Shown here piece after piece: positions 15,796 through 22,832 of a stretch of DNA of 39,777 nt. The DNA is from Bacillota bacterium (lineage in GTDB: Bacteria; Bacillota; Clostridia; Oscillospirales; Oscillospiraceae). A model generated the notes under the pieces. The model was not told where the DNA came from, did not search any database, and saw only the letters and a program-made list of their open reading frames with translations. The DNA lies in assembly GCA_030535235.1 (NCBI GenBank), contig JAUNCL010000021.1:1-39777 (forward strand). The letters are read 5' to 3'. The position numbers and the translations under genes are program-made. Within the stretch, counting starts at the first letter, position 1, and every line of letters starts with the position of its first letter.

Positions 15796-16086
15796 GTGAG
15801 CAAAACGTATGAATACGACGCAGTCATCCGTGAACTGCCGGAAAAAGGCGGTGCCTATGTGGTCTTCCCCTGGAACATCCGGGAGGAGTTCGGCAAGGGC
15901 CGCGTTAAGGTGCATGCCACCTTTGACGGCATCCCTTATGACGGCAGCATCGTCAACATGGGCGTGAAAAATGAGGACGGCTCGGTCTGCTATATCCTGG
16001 GAATGCTGAAAGCCATCCGTGCGCAGCTGGGCAAAGGCGACGGCGATACCGTCCACATGGTCATCGTAGAGCGCGGATATGTATGA
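15796..16086 (+). CDS. DUF1905 family protein
   Basis: 96 residues forming a small beta-rich DUF1905 domain (GGAYVVFPWNIREEFG, VKVHATFDGIPYDGSI, GDGDTVHMVIVERGYV). Start is GTG at 15796 with GGAGGTG upstream, 17 bases after the DUF1801 stop. DUF1905 and DUF1801-like domains are often found together, sometimes fused, in proteins of unknown or presumed stress-related role. Last gene before a terminator. Confidence 0.82.
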   Translation: MSKTYEYDAVIRELPEKGGAYVVFPWNIREEFGKGRVKVHATFDGIPYDGSIVNMGVKNEDGSVCYILGMLKAIRAQLGKGDGDTVHMVIVERGYV

Positions 16087-16137
16087 GAACGGCAGCAAAA
16101 TCGGGATCATGGGATAAACGCAAATCTGCACACAAGC

Positions 16138-16175
16138 AAAGAGCGGTCAGCTAAAAACCGACCGCTCTTTAACGT
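16138..16175 (+). terminator. Terminator after the small-protein trio
   Basis: AAAGAGCGGTC (16138-16148) pairs with GACCGCTCTTT (16160-16170). Symmetric flanks allow use from both sides, including the minus-strand fic remnant. Confidence 0.85.
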
Positions 16176-16179
16176 CAAA

Positions 16180-16462
16180 TTATTTCTCCTGCAGCATGGA
16201 CAGATACCAGTTCAACCGCTCGTTGATATATCCGGCGAACAGTTTCTCCATAGCCGACAGGTCATGCTTCGCATGATACGCATCAAAAGCGTTGTAGTAG
16301 GCCAGGCGATCCGTGAACTTGATGTCAATGGGGGAAAACCGGCCCTCATCAGTTCCAGATTGACCAGCAAGCGCCCCGTGCGGCCATTGCCATTGATGAA
16401 GGTGGAACCGGGCCAGTTTGGTAACGATGTGCTCCGCGCTCTCTGCATACAATGCGCCGCAA
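16180..16462 (-). pseudogene. Decayed Fic-family protein, C-terminal remnant
   Basis: Pieces of one Fic protein lie in two frames. One frame reads EHIVTKLARFH; another reads FINGNGRTGRLLVNLELMRAGFPP, the Fic loop and following helix; the first frame then resumes with IDIKFTDRLAYYNAFDAY and runs to the normal-looking C-terminus at 16180. The stretch that should carry the catalytic HPF histidine is deleted (about 23 bases) and a second one-base loss lies at the FPP codons. The N-terminal half is gone. It cannot make an AMP-transferase. It sits directly behind the tRNA-Pro(UGG) terminator. Confidence 0.75.
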
Positions 16463-16471
16463 TAGACAAAG

Positions 16472-16503
16472 AAAAAACCTCTGAAATCAACTGATTTCAG
16501 AGG
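16472..16503 (-). terminator. Terminator of tRNA-Pro(UGG)
   Basis: CCTCTGAAATCA (16478-16489) pairs with TGATTTCAGAGG, followed by six U on the minus strand. It lies four bases past the CCA end. Confidence 0.85.
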
Positions 16504-16507
16504 CTTT

Positions 16508-16583
16508 TGGTCCGAGTGGGGCGACTCGAACGCCCGGTCTCTTGAACCCAAATCAAGCGCGATACCACCTTCGCTACACCCGG
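16508..16583 (-). tRNA. tRNA-Pro (anticodon UGG)
   Basis: 76 bases: acceptor CCGGGTG/CACTCGG, D stem GCGA/TCGC, anticodon stem CTTGA/TCAAG with loop TTTGGGT (anticodon TGG, G37), T arm GGGCG-TTCGAGT-CGCCC, encoded CCA. It reads CCA and CCG (and by wobble other proline codons). Acceptor, D and anticodon stems are shared with tRNA-Pro(GGG) at 4066, but the T and variable arms differ. Confidence 0.95.
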
Positions 16584-16599
16584 ATTGGGGCTGAACCAC

Positions 16600-16628
16600 A
16601 TTATAATGGAATCAAAAGAGAAATGCAA
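16600..16628 (-). promoter_or_regulatory. Promoter of tRNA-Pro(UGG)
   Basis: Minus strand TTGCAT (16628-16623) and TATAAT (16605-16600), 17-base spacer, 17 bases before the tRNA. Confidence 0.8.
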
Positions 16629-16642
16629 GACGAGAAAGAGAA

Positions 16643-16671
16643 TTGACCTGAGAAAATTTCCATGTTACACT
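16643..16671 (+). promoter_or_regulatory. Promoter of the transketolase operon
   Basis: TTGACC (16643-16648) and TACACT (16666-16671) with 17 bases between, 44 bases before the first transketolase start. It diverges from the tRNA promoter. Confidence 0.75.
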
Positions 16672-16714
16672 ATATTCGATTATGAACATTCGCGGTCTGA
16701 TAGGAGGCAACGAT

Positions 16715-17557
16715 ATGAAAACAGATATGCAAACGCTGGAGGTCGCCGCGGCGAAGGGGCGGCTTCTGGGACTGGACATGGTATATAACTGTGCGTCCGG
16801 CCACCTGGGCGGTTCTTTTTCCGCCATGGATATCCTCACCGTTCTGTACTTTGACGTGATGAACGTGGATCCCAAGGATCCTACCAACCCTGACCGGGAC
16901 CGGTTCGTCCTGTCCAAGGGTCACTGCACCCCCGCCCTGTATCCCATCCTGGCTCAGCGGGGATTCTTCCCCGAAGAGGAGCTGAAGCTCTTCCGCAGCA
17001 TCGACGGTCACATGTCCGGCCATGCTGAGATGCGCCATGTGAAGGGCGTGGATATGTCCACCGGCTCCCTGGGTCAGGGGATCTCTGCCGCTGTGGGCAT
17101 GGCTCTGGCCGGCAAGATGGACAAGAAGGACTATCGGGTCTATTCCGTCCTGGGCGACGGCGAGATCGAAGAGGGCCAGGTCTGGGAGGCCTTCATGAGT
17201 GCCGCCAAGTACGGCCTGGACAACCTCTGCGCCGTTATCGACGTGAATGGGCTCCAGATCGACGGCAAGACCGCTGACGTGATGCCCAGCGAACCCCTGG
17301 ACAAGAAGCTGGAGGCCTTTGGCTGGAACGTTATCCGGGCCGACGGCCACGACTTCGCCGCCCTGTCTGCCGCCTTTGCGCAGGCTAAGGCCAACACCGG
17401 CGCTCCCACTGTGATCCTGGCAAAGACCGTCAAGGGCAAGGGGGTCTCCTTCATGGAGAACGACGCCGGTTGGCACGGCAAGGCGCCTAACGCAGAGCAG
17501 TATGAAAAGGCCCGGGGCGAGCTGGCAGCCGCCCTGGCAGAGAAGGAGGGCAAGTAA
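16715..17557 (+). CDS. Transketolase, N-terminal (thiamine diphosphate) subunit
   Basis: 280 residues, the PP domain of a split transketolase. Motifs: SGHLGGSFSAMDIL, LSKGHCTPALYP, HMSGHAEMRHVKGVDMSTGSLGQG-type substrate loop, and the diphosphate/Mg site GDGEIEEGQVWEA with the following VIDVNGLQIDG. It transfers two-carbon ketol units between sugar phosphates in the non-oxidative pentose phosphate pathway, giving ribose 5-phosphate for PRPP. TAGGAGG precedes the ATG; an upstream ATG at 16682 lacks a site. The C-terminal subunit starts one base after its stop. Confidence 0.95.
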   Translation: MKTDMQTLEVAAAKGRLLGLDMVYNCASGHLGGSFSAMDILTVLYFDVMNVDPKDPTNPDRDRFVLSKGHCTPALYPILAQRGFFPEEELKLFRSIDGHMSGHAEMRHVKGVDMSTGSLGQGISAAVGMALAGKMDKKDYRVYSVLGDGEIEEGQVWEAFMSAAKYGLDNLCAVIDVNGLQIDGKTADVMPSEPLDKKLEAFGWNVIRADGHDFAALSAAFAQAKANTGAPTVILAKTVKGKGVSFMENDAGWHGKAPNAEQYEKARGELAAALAEKEGK

Positions 17558-17558
17558 C

Positions 17559-18518
17559 ATGGCTGAGAAGATCGCAACCCGTGCCGCATACGGCAAGGCG
17601 CTGGTGGAGCTGGCCGACCAGGAGCCTGATCTGGTGGTTCTGGACGCCGACCTGTCCGGCTCCACCATGACCAAGGAGTTCAGCAAGGCCCATCCCGACC
17701 GCTTCTTCAACATGGGCATCGCCGAGGCCAACATGGTGGGCGTGGCCGCCGGTCTGGCCACCTGCGGCAAGAAGCCCTTTGTCAACTCCTTCGCTATGTT
17801 CTCCGCTGGCCGCGCCTGGGAGCAGGTGCGTAACAGCGTGGCCTACCCCGGCCTGAACGTGAAGGTCATTGGCTCCCACGGCGGTCTGTCCGTGGGCGAG
17901 GACGGCGCCACCCATCAGTGCATTGAGGACCTGGCCATCATGCGGGCCATCCCCAACATGACCGTCCTGTGTCCCTGCGACGGCAACGAGATGCGGGAGG
18001 CCGTGAAGGCCCTGCTGGCCTATGACGGCCCCGCCTACATGCGTCTGGGCCGTCTGGCGGTGGAGACCGTCACCGACAGCCTGGAGGGTTACCAGTTCCA
18101 GATCGGCAAGGGCGTGCTGGTCCGGGACGGCGCCGACGTCACTGTGGTGGCTGTGGGCATGAACGTCCAGATGGCCCTGAAGGCCGCCGAGATCCTGGAG
18201 GAGGAAGGGGTCTCCGTCCGGGTTATTGACATGCATACCATCAAGCCCCTGGATGAAGAGATCCTTCTGGCCGCTGCCCGGGAGACCGGCTGCATCGTCA
18301 CCACTGAGGAGGGCAATGTCGTGGGCGGCCTGGGCAGCGCGGTATCCGAGTACCTGTCCGCCGCCTGCCCCGTGCCGGTGATCCGCCACGGCGTGGAGGA
18401 CGAGTTCGGCCGCTCCGGCGCAGCCCAGAAGGTCCTGGAGGCCTATGCCATCACGGCTGAGGGGATTGCCGAAAAAGTGCGGGAGGCCCTGGTGATCAAA
18501 AAGGCCCTGTCCCTCTGA
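17559..18518 (+). CDS. Transketolase, C-terminal (pyrimidine-binding) subunit
   Basis: 319 residues covering the Pyr domain and C-terminal domain. Visible motifs: VVLDADLSGST, NMGIAEANMVGVAAGLA, FAMFSAGRAWEQVR (aminopyrimidine-binding region), SHGGLSVGEDGATHQ and YMRLGR, then a C-terminal Rossmann-like domain (VVAVGMNVQMALKAA, TTEEGNVVGGLGSAV). It completes the active site with the upstream subunit; separate subunits of this size are normal in clostridia and archaea. Starts one base after the upstream stop, consistent with coupled translation and equal amounts. Terminator at 18577-18610. Confidence 0.95.
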   Translation: MAEKIATRAAYGKALVELADQEPDLVVLDADLSGSTMTKEFSKAHPDRFFNMGIAEANMVGVAAGLATCGKKPFVNSFAMFSAGRAWEQVRNSVAYPGLNVKVIGSHGGLSVGEDGATHQCIEDLAIMRAIPNMTVLCPCDGNEMREAVKALLAYDGPAYMRLGRLAVETVTDSLEGYQFQIGKGVLVRDGADVTVVAVGMNVQMALKAAEILEEEGVSVRVIDMHTIKPLDEEILLAAARETGCIVTTEEGNVVGGLGSAVSEYLSAACPVPVIRHGVEDEFGRSGAAQKVLEAYAITAEGIAEKVREALVIKKALSL

Positions 18519-18576
18519 TTTGGGTCTGGAGACAAGCAAAACCGGAAGGGAACCGGTGTGAGATTTCCCTGGAAAC

Positions 18577-18610
18577 GGAGCGCTGTGCACGGCATGGCGC
18601 TCCATTTTTT
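18577..18610 (+). terminator. Terminator after transketolase
   Basis: GGAGCGC (18577-18583) pairs with GCGCTCC (18597-18603), followed by ATTTTTT. Confidence 0.8.
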
Positions 18611-18855
18611 CTCTGGATACAGCGGGCAGGGGGAGAGGCGCAGACAAATATCACAAAGCTGTTGTTTGAAAATATGAATAGTTTGGCTGGAATTACAAAA
18701 GTCTCCCGGGATGCTTGGATGCCTAAAAATCTACAGATTGCGACAGAAATTTCTTCCAGAATAGAATAAAATAACCAGTGTAAGAGGGATTCGTCAGGGG
18801 AGCTTCCAAGACCTGCGTTTCCTGACAGAACGCTGAGAAAAAAGGAGAGATTTGC
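18611..18855. other. Intergenic region upstream of the first symporter
   Basis: AT-rich leader without a gene. It holds the likely symporter promoter (18738-18767) and, at about 18795-18828, an imperfect inverted repeat (GTCAGGGGA with TTTCCTGAC) in the presumed 5' leader. No riboswitch class is recognised. Confidence 0.4.
18738..18767 (+). promoter_or_regulatory. Promoter of the first AGCS symporter gene
   Basis: TTGCGA (18738-18743) and TAGAAT (18762-18767), 18-base spacer. The second symporter has the same layout (TTGCAG-N18-TATAAT). Confidence 0.55.
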
Positions 18856-20253
18856 ATGACAATCATTGAGAGCATCAACAATGCGATCAACGGGATCGTA
18901 TGGGGCCCTCCCATGCTGATCCTGTTGGTTGGCGCGGGCATCCTGCTGTCCATCCGCACGGCGGGCGTCCAGTTCCGCAGATTCGGCTACGCAATGAAGA
19001 ACACGTTGGGCAAGGTCCTCCAAAGGGGAGAGGCCGCAGAGGGCGAGATCACCCCCTTCCAGGCCATGTCCACCGCCCTGGCCGGCACTGTGGGCACCGG
19101 CAACATCGCCGGCATCACCGCCGCCGTCACCCTGGGTGGTCCCGGGTCCATCTTCTGGCTGTGGATCACCGCTCTGATCGGCATGTGTACCAAATATTCC
19201 GAGGTCCTGCTGGCGGTCAAGTTCCGGGAGAGAAACGAACTGGGGGACTGGGTGGGTGGTCCCATGTATTACATCCAAAAGGGTCTGGGCAAGAACTGGA
19301 AGTGGCTGAGTGTCCTTTTCTGCATCTTTGCCGCCCTGGCTGCCTTCGGCATCGGCAATGCCGTTCAGGTAGGCAACATCACCAGCTCTGTCAACACCGT
19401 GATCACTGCGTTCAACCCCGACTTTGCCGGGCAGAAGACCGTGAACCTGATCCTGGGCCTCATCCTGGCTGCCCTGACTGCCTTCGTCCTTTTCGGCGGC
19501 ATCAAGCGCCTGGGTGCCGTCTGTGAAAAGCTGGTCCCCTTTATGGCGGTGGTCTACATCGTGGCCTGTCTGGTGGTGGTCATCTTCAATGCCGCCACCC
19601 TCCCCGCAGTCTTCCGCGACATCTTTGTGGGGGCCTTCACTCCCTCCGGCGTCACCGGCGGCACTGTGGGCTCCATGATGATGGTCATCACCTGGGGCGT
19701 CAAGCGGGGCGTCTTCTCCAATGAGGCCGGTCTGGGCTCCGCGCCCATGGCCCACGCGGCTACCTCTGAGACCGACCCAGTGAAGCAGGGCCTCTACGGC
19801 ATCTTTGAAGTTTTCATGGACACCATCGTCATCTGCACGCTGACCGGTCTGGCTCTTCTGTGCGGCGCTTATGGCGGCGGTGTCGACCTGCACTACGGCG
19901 TGATGGGGGATACCTCCATGAACGCGGCGGCCCTGGCTACGGTCTTTGGCAACAAGGGCGGCGCGCTGATCATTGCTGTCGGTCTGGCTCTGTTTGCCTT
20001 TTCCACCGTGCTGTCCTGGGCCCTGTACGGCACCCGCTGCTGCGAATTCCTGCTGGGGCCCAAGGCCATCAAGCCCTATCAGGTGGTCTTCGTGCTTATC
20101 ATCGTGGTGGGGGCCACCATGCAGCTGGACCTGGCCTGGGCCATTGCCGACACCCTGAACGGCCTGATGGCCATCCCCAACCTGATTGCCCTGGTGGGTC
20201 TGTCCGGCGTGGTGGTCAAGGAGACCAAACGGCACTTTGTCTCGGTTAAGTAA
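18856..20253 (+). CDS. Sodium:alanine/glycine symporter, AGCS family (copy 1)
   Basis: 465 residues, an integral membrane carrier with about ten or more helices. Family motifs are intact: TALAGTVGTGNIAGI, GGPGSIFWLWITALIGMCTKYSEV, VGGPMYYI, FSNEAGLGSAPMAHAAT and FSTVLSWALYG. It imports small neutral amino acids such as alanine or glycine with sodium. AAGGAGAG lies close before the ATG. It has its own promoter and terminator, so it is a separate unit from its paralogue at 20566 although the two are close tandem copies, very similar at DNA level through the middle. Confidence 0.93.
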   Translation: MTIIESINNAINGIVWGPPMLILLVGAGILLSIRTAGVQFRRFGYAMKNTLGKVLQRGEAAEGEITPFQAMSTALAGTVGTGNIAGITAAVTLGGPGSIFWLWITALIGMCTKYSEVLLAVKFRERNELGDWVGGPMYYIQKGLGKNWKWLSVLFCIFAALAAFGIGNAVQVGNITSSVNTVITAFNPDFAGQKTVNLILGLILAALTAFVLFGGIKRLGAVCEKLVPFMAVVYIVACLVVVIFNAATLPAVFRDIFVGAFTPSGVTGGTVGSMMMVITWGVKRGVFSNEAGLGSAPMAHAATSETDPVKQGLYGIFEVFMDTIVICTLTGLALLCGAYGGGVDLHYGVMGDTSMNAAALATVFGNKGGALIIAVGLALFAFSTVLSWALYGTRCCEFLLGPKAIKPYQVVFVLIIVVGATMQLDLAWAIADTLNGLMAIPNLIALVGLSGVVVKETKRHFVSVK

Positions 20254-20304
20254 ATTTTGAAATCCTTTACAACAAATTAAAAATTGAGGCATAAAACATG
20301 CTGT

Positions 20305-20342
20305 AAAAATCCCGTGGAGCGGCTCAGCTTCACGGGGTTTTT
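20305..20342 (+). terminator. Terminator after symporter copy 1
   Basis: AAAAATCCCGTG (20305-20316) pairs with CACGGGGTTTTT (20331-20342), with an inner AGC/GCT pairing; the last five T form the U-run. Confidence 0.88.
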
Positions 20343-20429
20343 GCATAAAATTCACCAAAACGGTATCTATTGATAGAATTTGCACAGACACGTTGACAAA
20401 ATACGGATGAAAACCTACTGATTTGTTGA

Positions 20430-20459
20430 TTGCAGAAGAAAGTTTTTGTCCTGTATAAT
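20430..20459 (+). promoter_or_regulatory. Promoter of the second AGCS symporter gene
   Basis: TTGCAG (20430-20435) and TATAAT (20454-20459), 18-base spacer. An alternative TTGACA at about 20394 lacks a good -10. Confidence 0.6.
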
Positions 20460-20565
20460 AAGAGAGAAAGAACCCGATGTTTTTTGGGGGCGAGGAAAGA
20501 GAACGGATCGCGTTATCCCCAGTCGATCCGTGACCAGAGAACACGGGAGAAAAAAGGAGAGAATT

Positions 20566-21978
20566 ATGGAAACCATCGTAAGCATCAACAGTGCGATCAA
20601 CGGGGTCGTGTGGGGAGCTCCCATGCTGATCCTTCTGATCGGTGTGGGCATTCTGATGACTGTCCGCATGAAGGGCCTGCAGTTCCGCAAGTTCGGCTTT
20701 GCCATGAAGAATACCCTGGGCAAGATCTTCATCAAGCACGAAGCCGGCGAGGGCGAAATGACCCCCTTCCAGGCGGTCTCCACCGCTCTGGCCGGTACTG
20801 TGGGCACCGGCAACATCGCCGGCATCACCGCTGCCATCACCCTGGGCGGCCCCGGCGCCCTGTTCTGGCTGTGGCTCACCGCCCTCATCGGCATGGCCAC
20901 CAAGTATTCCGAGGTCCTGCTGGCCGTCAAGTTCCGTGAGCGCAACAAGTTCGGCGACTGGGTGGGCGGCCCCATGTACTACATCAAGAACGGCATGGGC
21001 AAGAACTGGAAGTGGCTGGGCGTGGCCTTCTCCATCTTCGCTGCTCTGGCCGCCCTGGGCACCGGCAACGCCATCCAGTCCGGCAACATCGTGACCTCTA
21101 TCGACACGGTTATTCTGTCCTTCGCACCCAATTTCGGCGGACTGTCCACCGTCAACCTGGTGCTGGGCCTTGTTCTGGCGGTTCTGGCTGCCTTCGTCCT
21201 CTTCGGCGGCGTGAAGCGTCTGGGCTCCGTCACCGAGAAGCTGGTCCCCTTCATGGCAGTGGTCTACATCATTGCATGTCTGGCTGTTGTCATTGCCAAC
21301 GTATCCTCTCTGCCTGCCATCTTCCACGACATCTTCGTGGGCGCCTTCTCTCCCTCCGGCATCACCGGCGGCGCAGCCGGCTCCATGATCGTGGTGCTGA
21401 CCTGGGGCATGAAGCGTGGTATCTTCTCCAACGAGGCCGGCCTGGGTACCGCACCTATGGCTCACGCCACCACCTCTGAGACTGTCCCCGTCAAGCAGGC
21501 TGTTTACGGCATCTTTGAGGTCTTCCTGGACACCATCATCATCTGCACCCTCACCGGTCTGACCCTGCTGTGCGCCTCCTATGGCTCCGGCCTGAACCTG
21601 AACTACGGCGTGCAGGGCGACACCTCCCTGATGGCAGCCTCTCTGGGCACTGTGTTCACCCAGCAGGGCGGCGCGCTGATCATCGCCATCGGTCTGGCTC
21701 TGTTCGCTTTCTCCACCATCCTGGGCTGGGCGCTGTACGGCTCCCGCTGCTGCGAGTTTGTCTTTGGCCCCAAGGCCATCAAGCCCTACTACATCGTCTA
21801 CATCATCTGCACCGTGCTGGGTGCTACTGTGGACCTGGGTGTGATCTGGGATATCTCCGACACCCTGAATGGCCTGATGTCCATCCCCAACCTGATCGCC
21901 GTGGCCGTTCTGTCCGGCGTCGTGGTGAAGGAGACCAAGGAATTCTTTGCCAACAAGGCAGAAAAAGCAGAAAAATAA
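20566..21978 (+). CDS. Sodium:alanine/glycine symporter, AGCS family (copy 2)
   Basis: 470 residues, a close paralogue of copy 1, colinear from the first helix (SINSAINGVVWGAPM) to the C-terminal SIPNLIAVAVLSGVVVKETK. It carries the same AGCS motifs (TALAGTVGTGNIAGI, GGPGALFWLWLTALIGMATKYSEV, FSNEAGLGTAPMAHATT). Start 20566 has AAAGGAGAG upstream; the frame is open further back, to 20446, without a ribosome-binding site. Differences from copy 1 cluster in the periplasmic/loop stretches and near the middle, which may change substrate or affinity. Own promoter and strong terminator, so independent expression is expected. Confidence 0.93.
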   Translation: METIVSINSAINGVVWGAPMLILLIGVGILMTVRMKGLQFRKFGFAMKNTLGKIFIKHEAGEGEMTPFQAVSTALAGTVGTGNIAGITAAITLGGPGALFWLWLTALIGMATKYSEVLLAVKFRERNKFGDWVGGPMYYIKNGMGKNWKWLGVAFSIFAALAALGTGNAIQSGNIVTSIDTVILSFAPNFGGLSTVNLVLGLVLAVLAAFVLFGGVKRLGSVTEKLVPFMAVVYIIACLAVVIANVSSLPAIFHDIFVGAFSPSGITGGAAGSMIVVLTWGMKRGIFSNEAGLGTAPMAHATTSETVPVKQAVYGIFEVFLDTIIICTLTGLTLLCASYGSGLNLNYGVQGDTSLMAASLGTVFTQQGGALIIAIGLALFAFSTILGWALYGSRCCEFVFGPKAIKPYYIVYIICTVLGATVDLGVIWDISDTLNGLMSIPNLIAVAVLSGVVVKETKEFFANKAEKAEK

Positions 21979-21988
21979 TGTCTGAGTT

Positions 21989-22023
21989 TCCCGCGGGACG
22001 GTTTCTCCGTCCCGCGGGATTTT
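21989..22023 (+). terminator. Terminator after symporter copy 2
   Basis: A perfect 13-base GC-rich stem (TCCCGCGGGACGG with its complement), five-base loop, then TTTT. Confidence 0.92.
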
Positions 22024-22094
22024 ACATGGACGCATGGGGGAAGAAATATACAGAGGAAATTTAAGAAAGAGAGCAAACCTGTACATTCTTTGTC

Positions 22095-22123
22095 TTGCGA
22101 AAAAAGTCATGCTATAGTATAAT
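22095..22123 (+). promoter_or_regulatory. Promoter of the purine operon
   Basis: TTGCGA (22095-22100) and TATAAT (22118-22123) with 17 bases between. It starts a leader of about 170 bases that contains the ZTP riboswitch. Confidence 0.85.
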
Positions 22124-22149
22124 AATACCGATTACAATTAGAAACTTTT

Positions 22150-22214
22150 TGTGACTGACGGAAGTGGGCGGACCACAGGGAGCAAAAAGGATACTTCAGC
22201 CGACCGTCTGGGCA
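22150..22214 (+). ncRNA. ZTP (pfl) riboswitch aptamer
   Basis: The conserved pfl/ZTP elements are in order: GTGACTGACGG (22151-22161), a GTGG...CCAC hairpin, GGGAGC (22178-22183), a variable linker, then the 3' domain CCGACCGTCTGGGCA (22200-22214) that closes the pseudoknot. The class senses ZMP/ZTP, AICAR derivatives that build up when 10-formyl-THF is short, and turns on purine and folate genes. Its last bases are also the 5' arm of the terminator at 22211-22262, so ligand binding should prevent termination. Placement before purE, fhs and AICAR transformylase genes fits exactly. Identified by motif, not by a covariance search. Confidence 0.88.
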
Positions 22215-22262
22215 GTTCAATTTTCACAAGGAGGGAATTGGGCTGCCGATTTTTGTTTTTTC
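22211..22262 (+). terminator. Riboswitch-controlled terminator
   Basis: GGCAGTTCAATT (22211-22222) pairs with AATTGGGCTGCC (22236-22247), followed by ATTTTTGTTTTTT. The 5' arm shares GGGCA with the ZTP aptamer, the usual on-switch overlap. Confidence 0.87.
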
Positions 22263-22302
22263 ACAAGGCAGCAATCAACCGAACGAAGAGAGGATGGTTT
22301 AT

Positions 22303-22794
22303 ATGAAAAAAGTTGGCATCATTATGGGCAGTGACAGCGATCTGCCTGTCGTAGAGAAGGCCATTGACAAGCTCCGGGAGTACGGGGTCCCCTATGAGGT
22401 CCATGTGTACTCTGCCCACCGGACCCCTGCCCAGGCCGGGGAGTTCTCCCGCACGGCCCAGGAAAAGGGGTTCGGCGTCATCATTGCCGCGGCGGGCAAG
22501 GCGGCCCATCTGGCCGGGGCTCTGGCGGCCAACACGACCCTGCCGGTCATCGGGATCCCCGTAAAGTCCTCCACCCTGGACGGGCTGGACGCCCTGCTCT
22601 CCACCGTGCAGATGCCCACCGGCATCCCCGTGGCCACCGTTGCCATCGACGGCGCGGCCAACGCGGCTCTGCTGGCCATCCAGATCCTGGCGGTCTCCGA
22701 CGAGGCCCTGGGGGAGAAGCTTCGTCAGGCCCGGGCGGAAGAATCCCAGAAGGTCCTGGAGAAGAATGCCGCCATCGAAGCAAAGTTCAATTAA
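22303..22794 (+). CDS. purE: 5-(carboxyamino)imidazole ribonucleotide mutase / AIR carboxylase
   Basis: 163 residues, a full-length Pur[14 protein letters not shown] near the N-terminus, YSAHRTPAQ, then [11 protein letters not shown] and a C-terminal [33 protein letters not shown]. It makes CAIR in de novo purine synthesis. Sequence looks class I-like, but a lysine replaces the usual glycine in the GGAAHL loop, as in several clostridial PurE proteins, and no purK accompanies it, so the carboxyl source is open. Start 22303 has AGAGAGG eight bases upstream; an ATG at 22294 overlaps that site. First gene of the riboswitch-controlled operon. Confidence 0.95.
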   Translation: MKKVGIIMGSDSDLPVVEKAIDKLREYGVPYEVHVYSAHRTPAQAGEFSRTAQEKGFGVIIAAAGKAAHLAGALAANTTLPVIGIPVKSSTLDGLDALLSTVQMPTGIPVATVAIDGAANAALLAIQILAVSDEALGEKLRQARAEESQKVLEKNAAIEAKFN

Positions 22795-22832
22795 ATACAA
22801 GACAGGGTTTCTTACGAACGGAGGAATAAACT

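Noticed and set aside
18519-18855. Possible riboswitch in the first symporter leader (glycine riboswitch considered)
   Set aside because: Only a weak imperfect inverted repeat is present; none of the conserved glycine-aptamer segments are seen.
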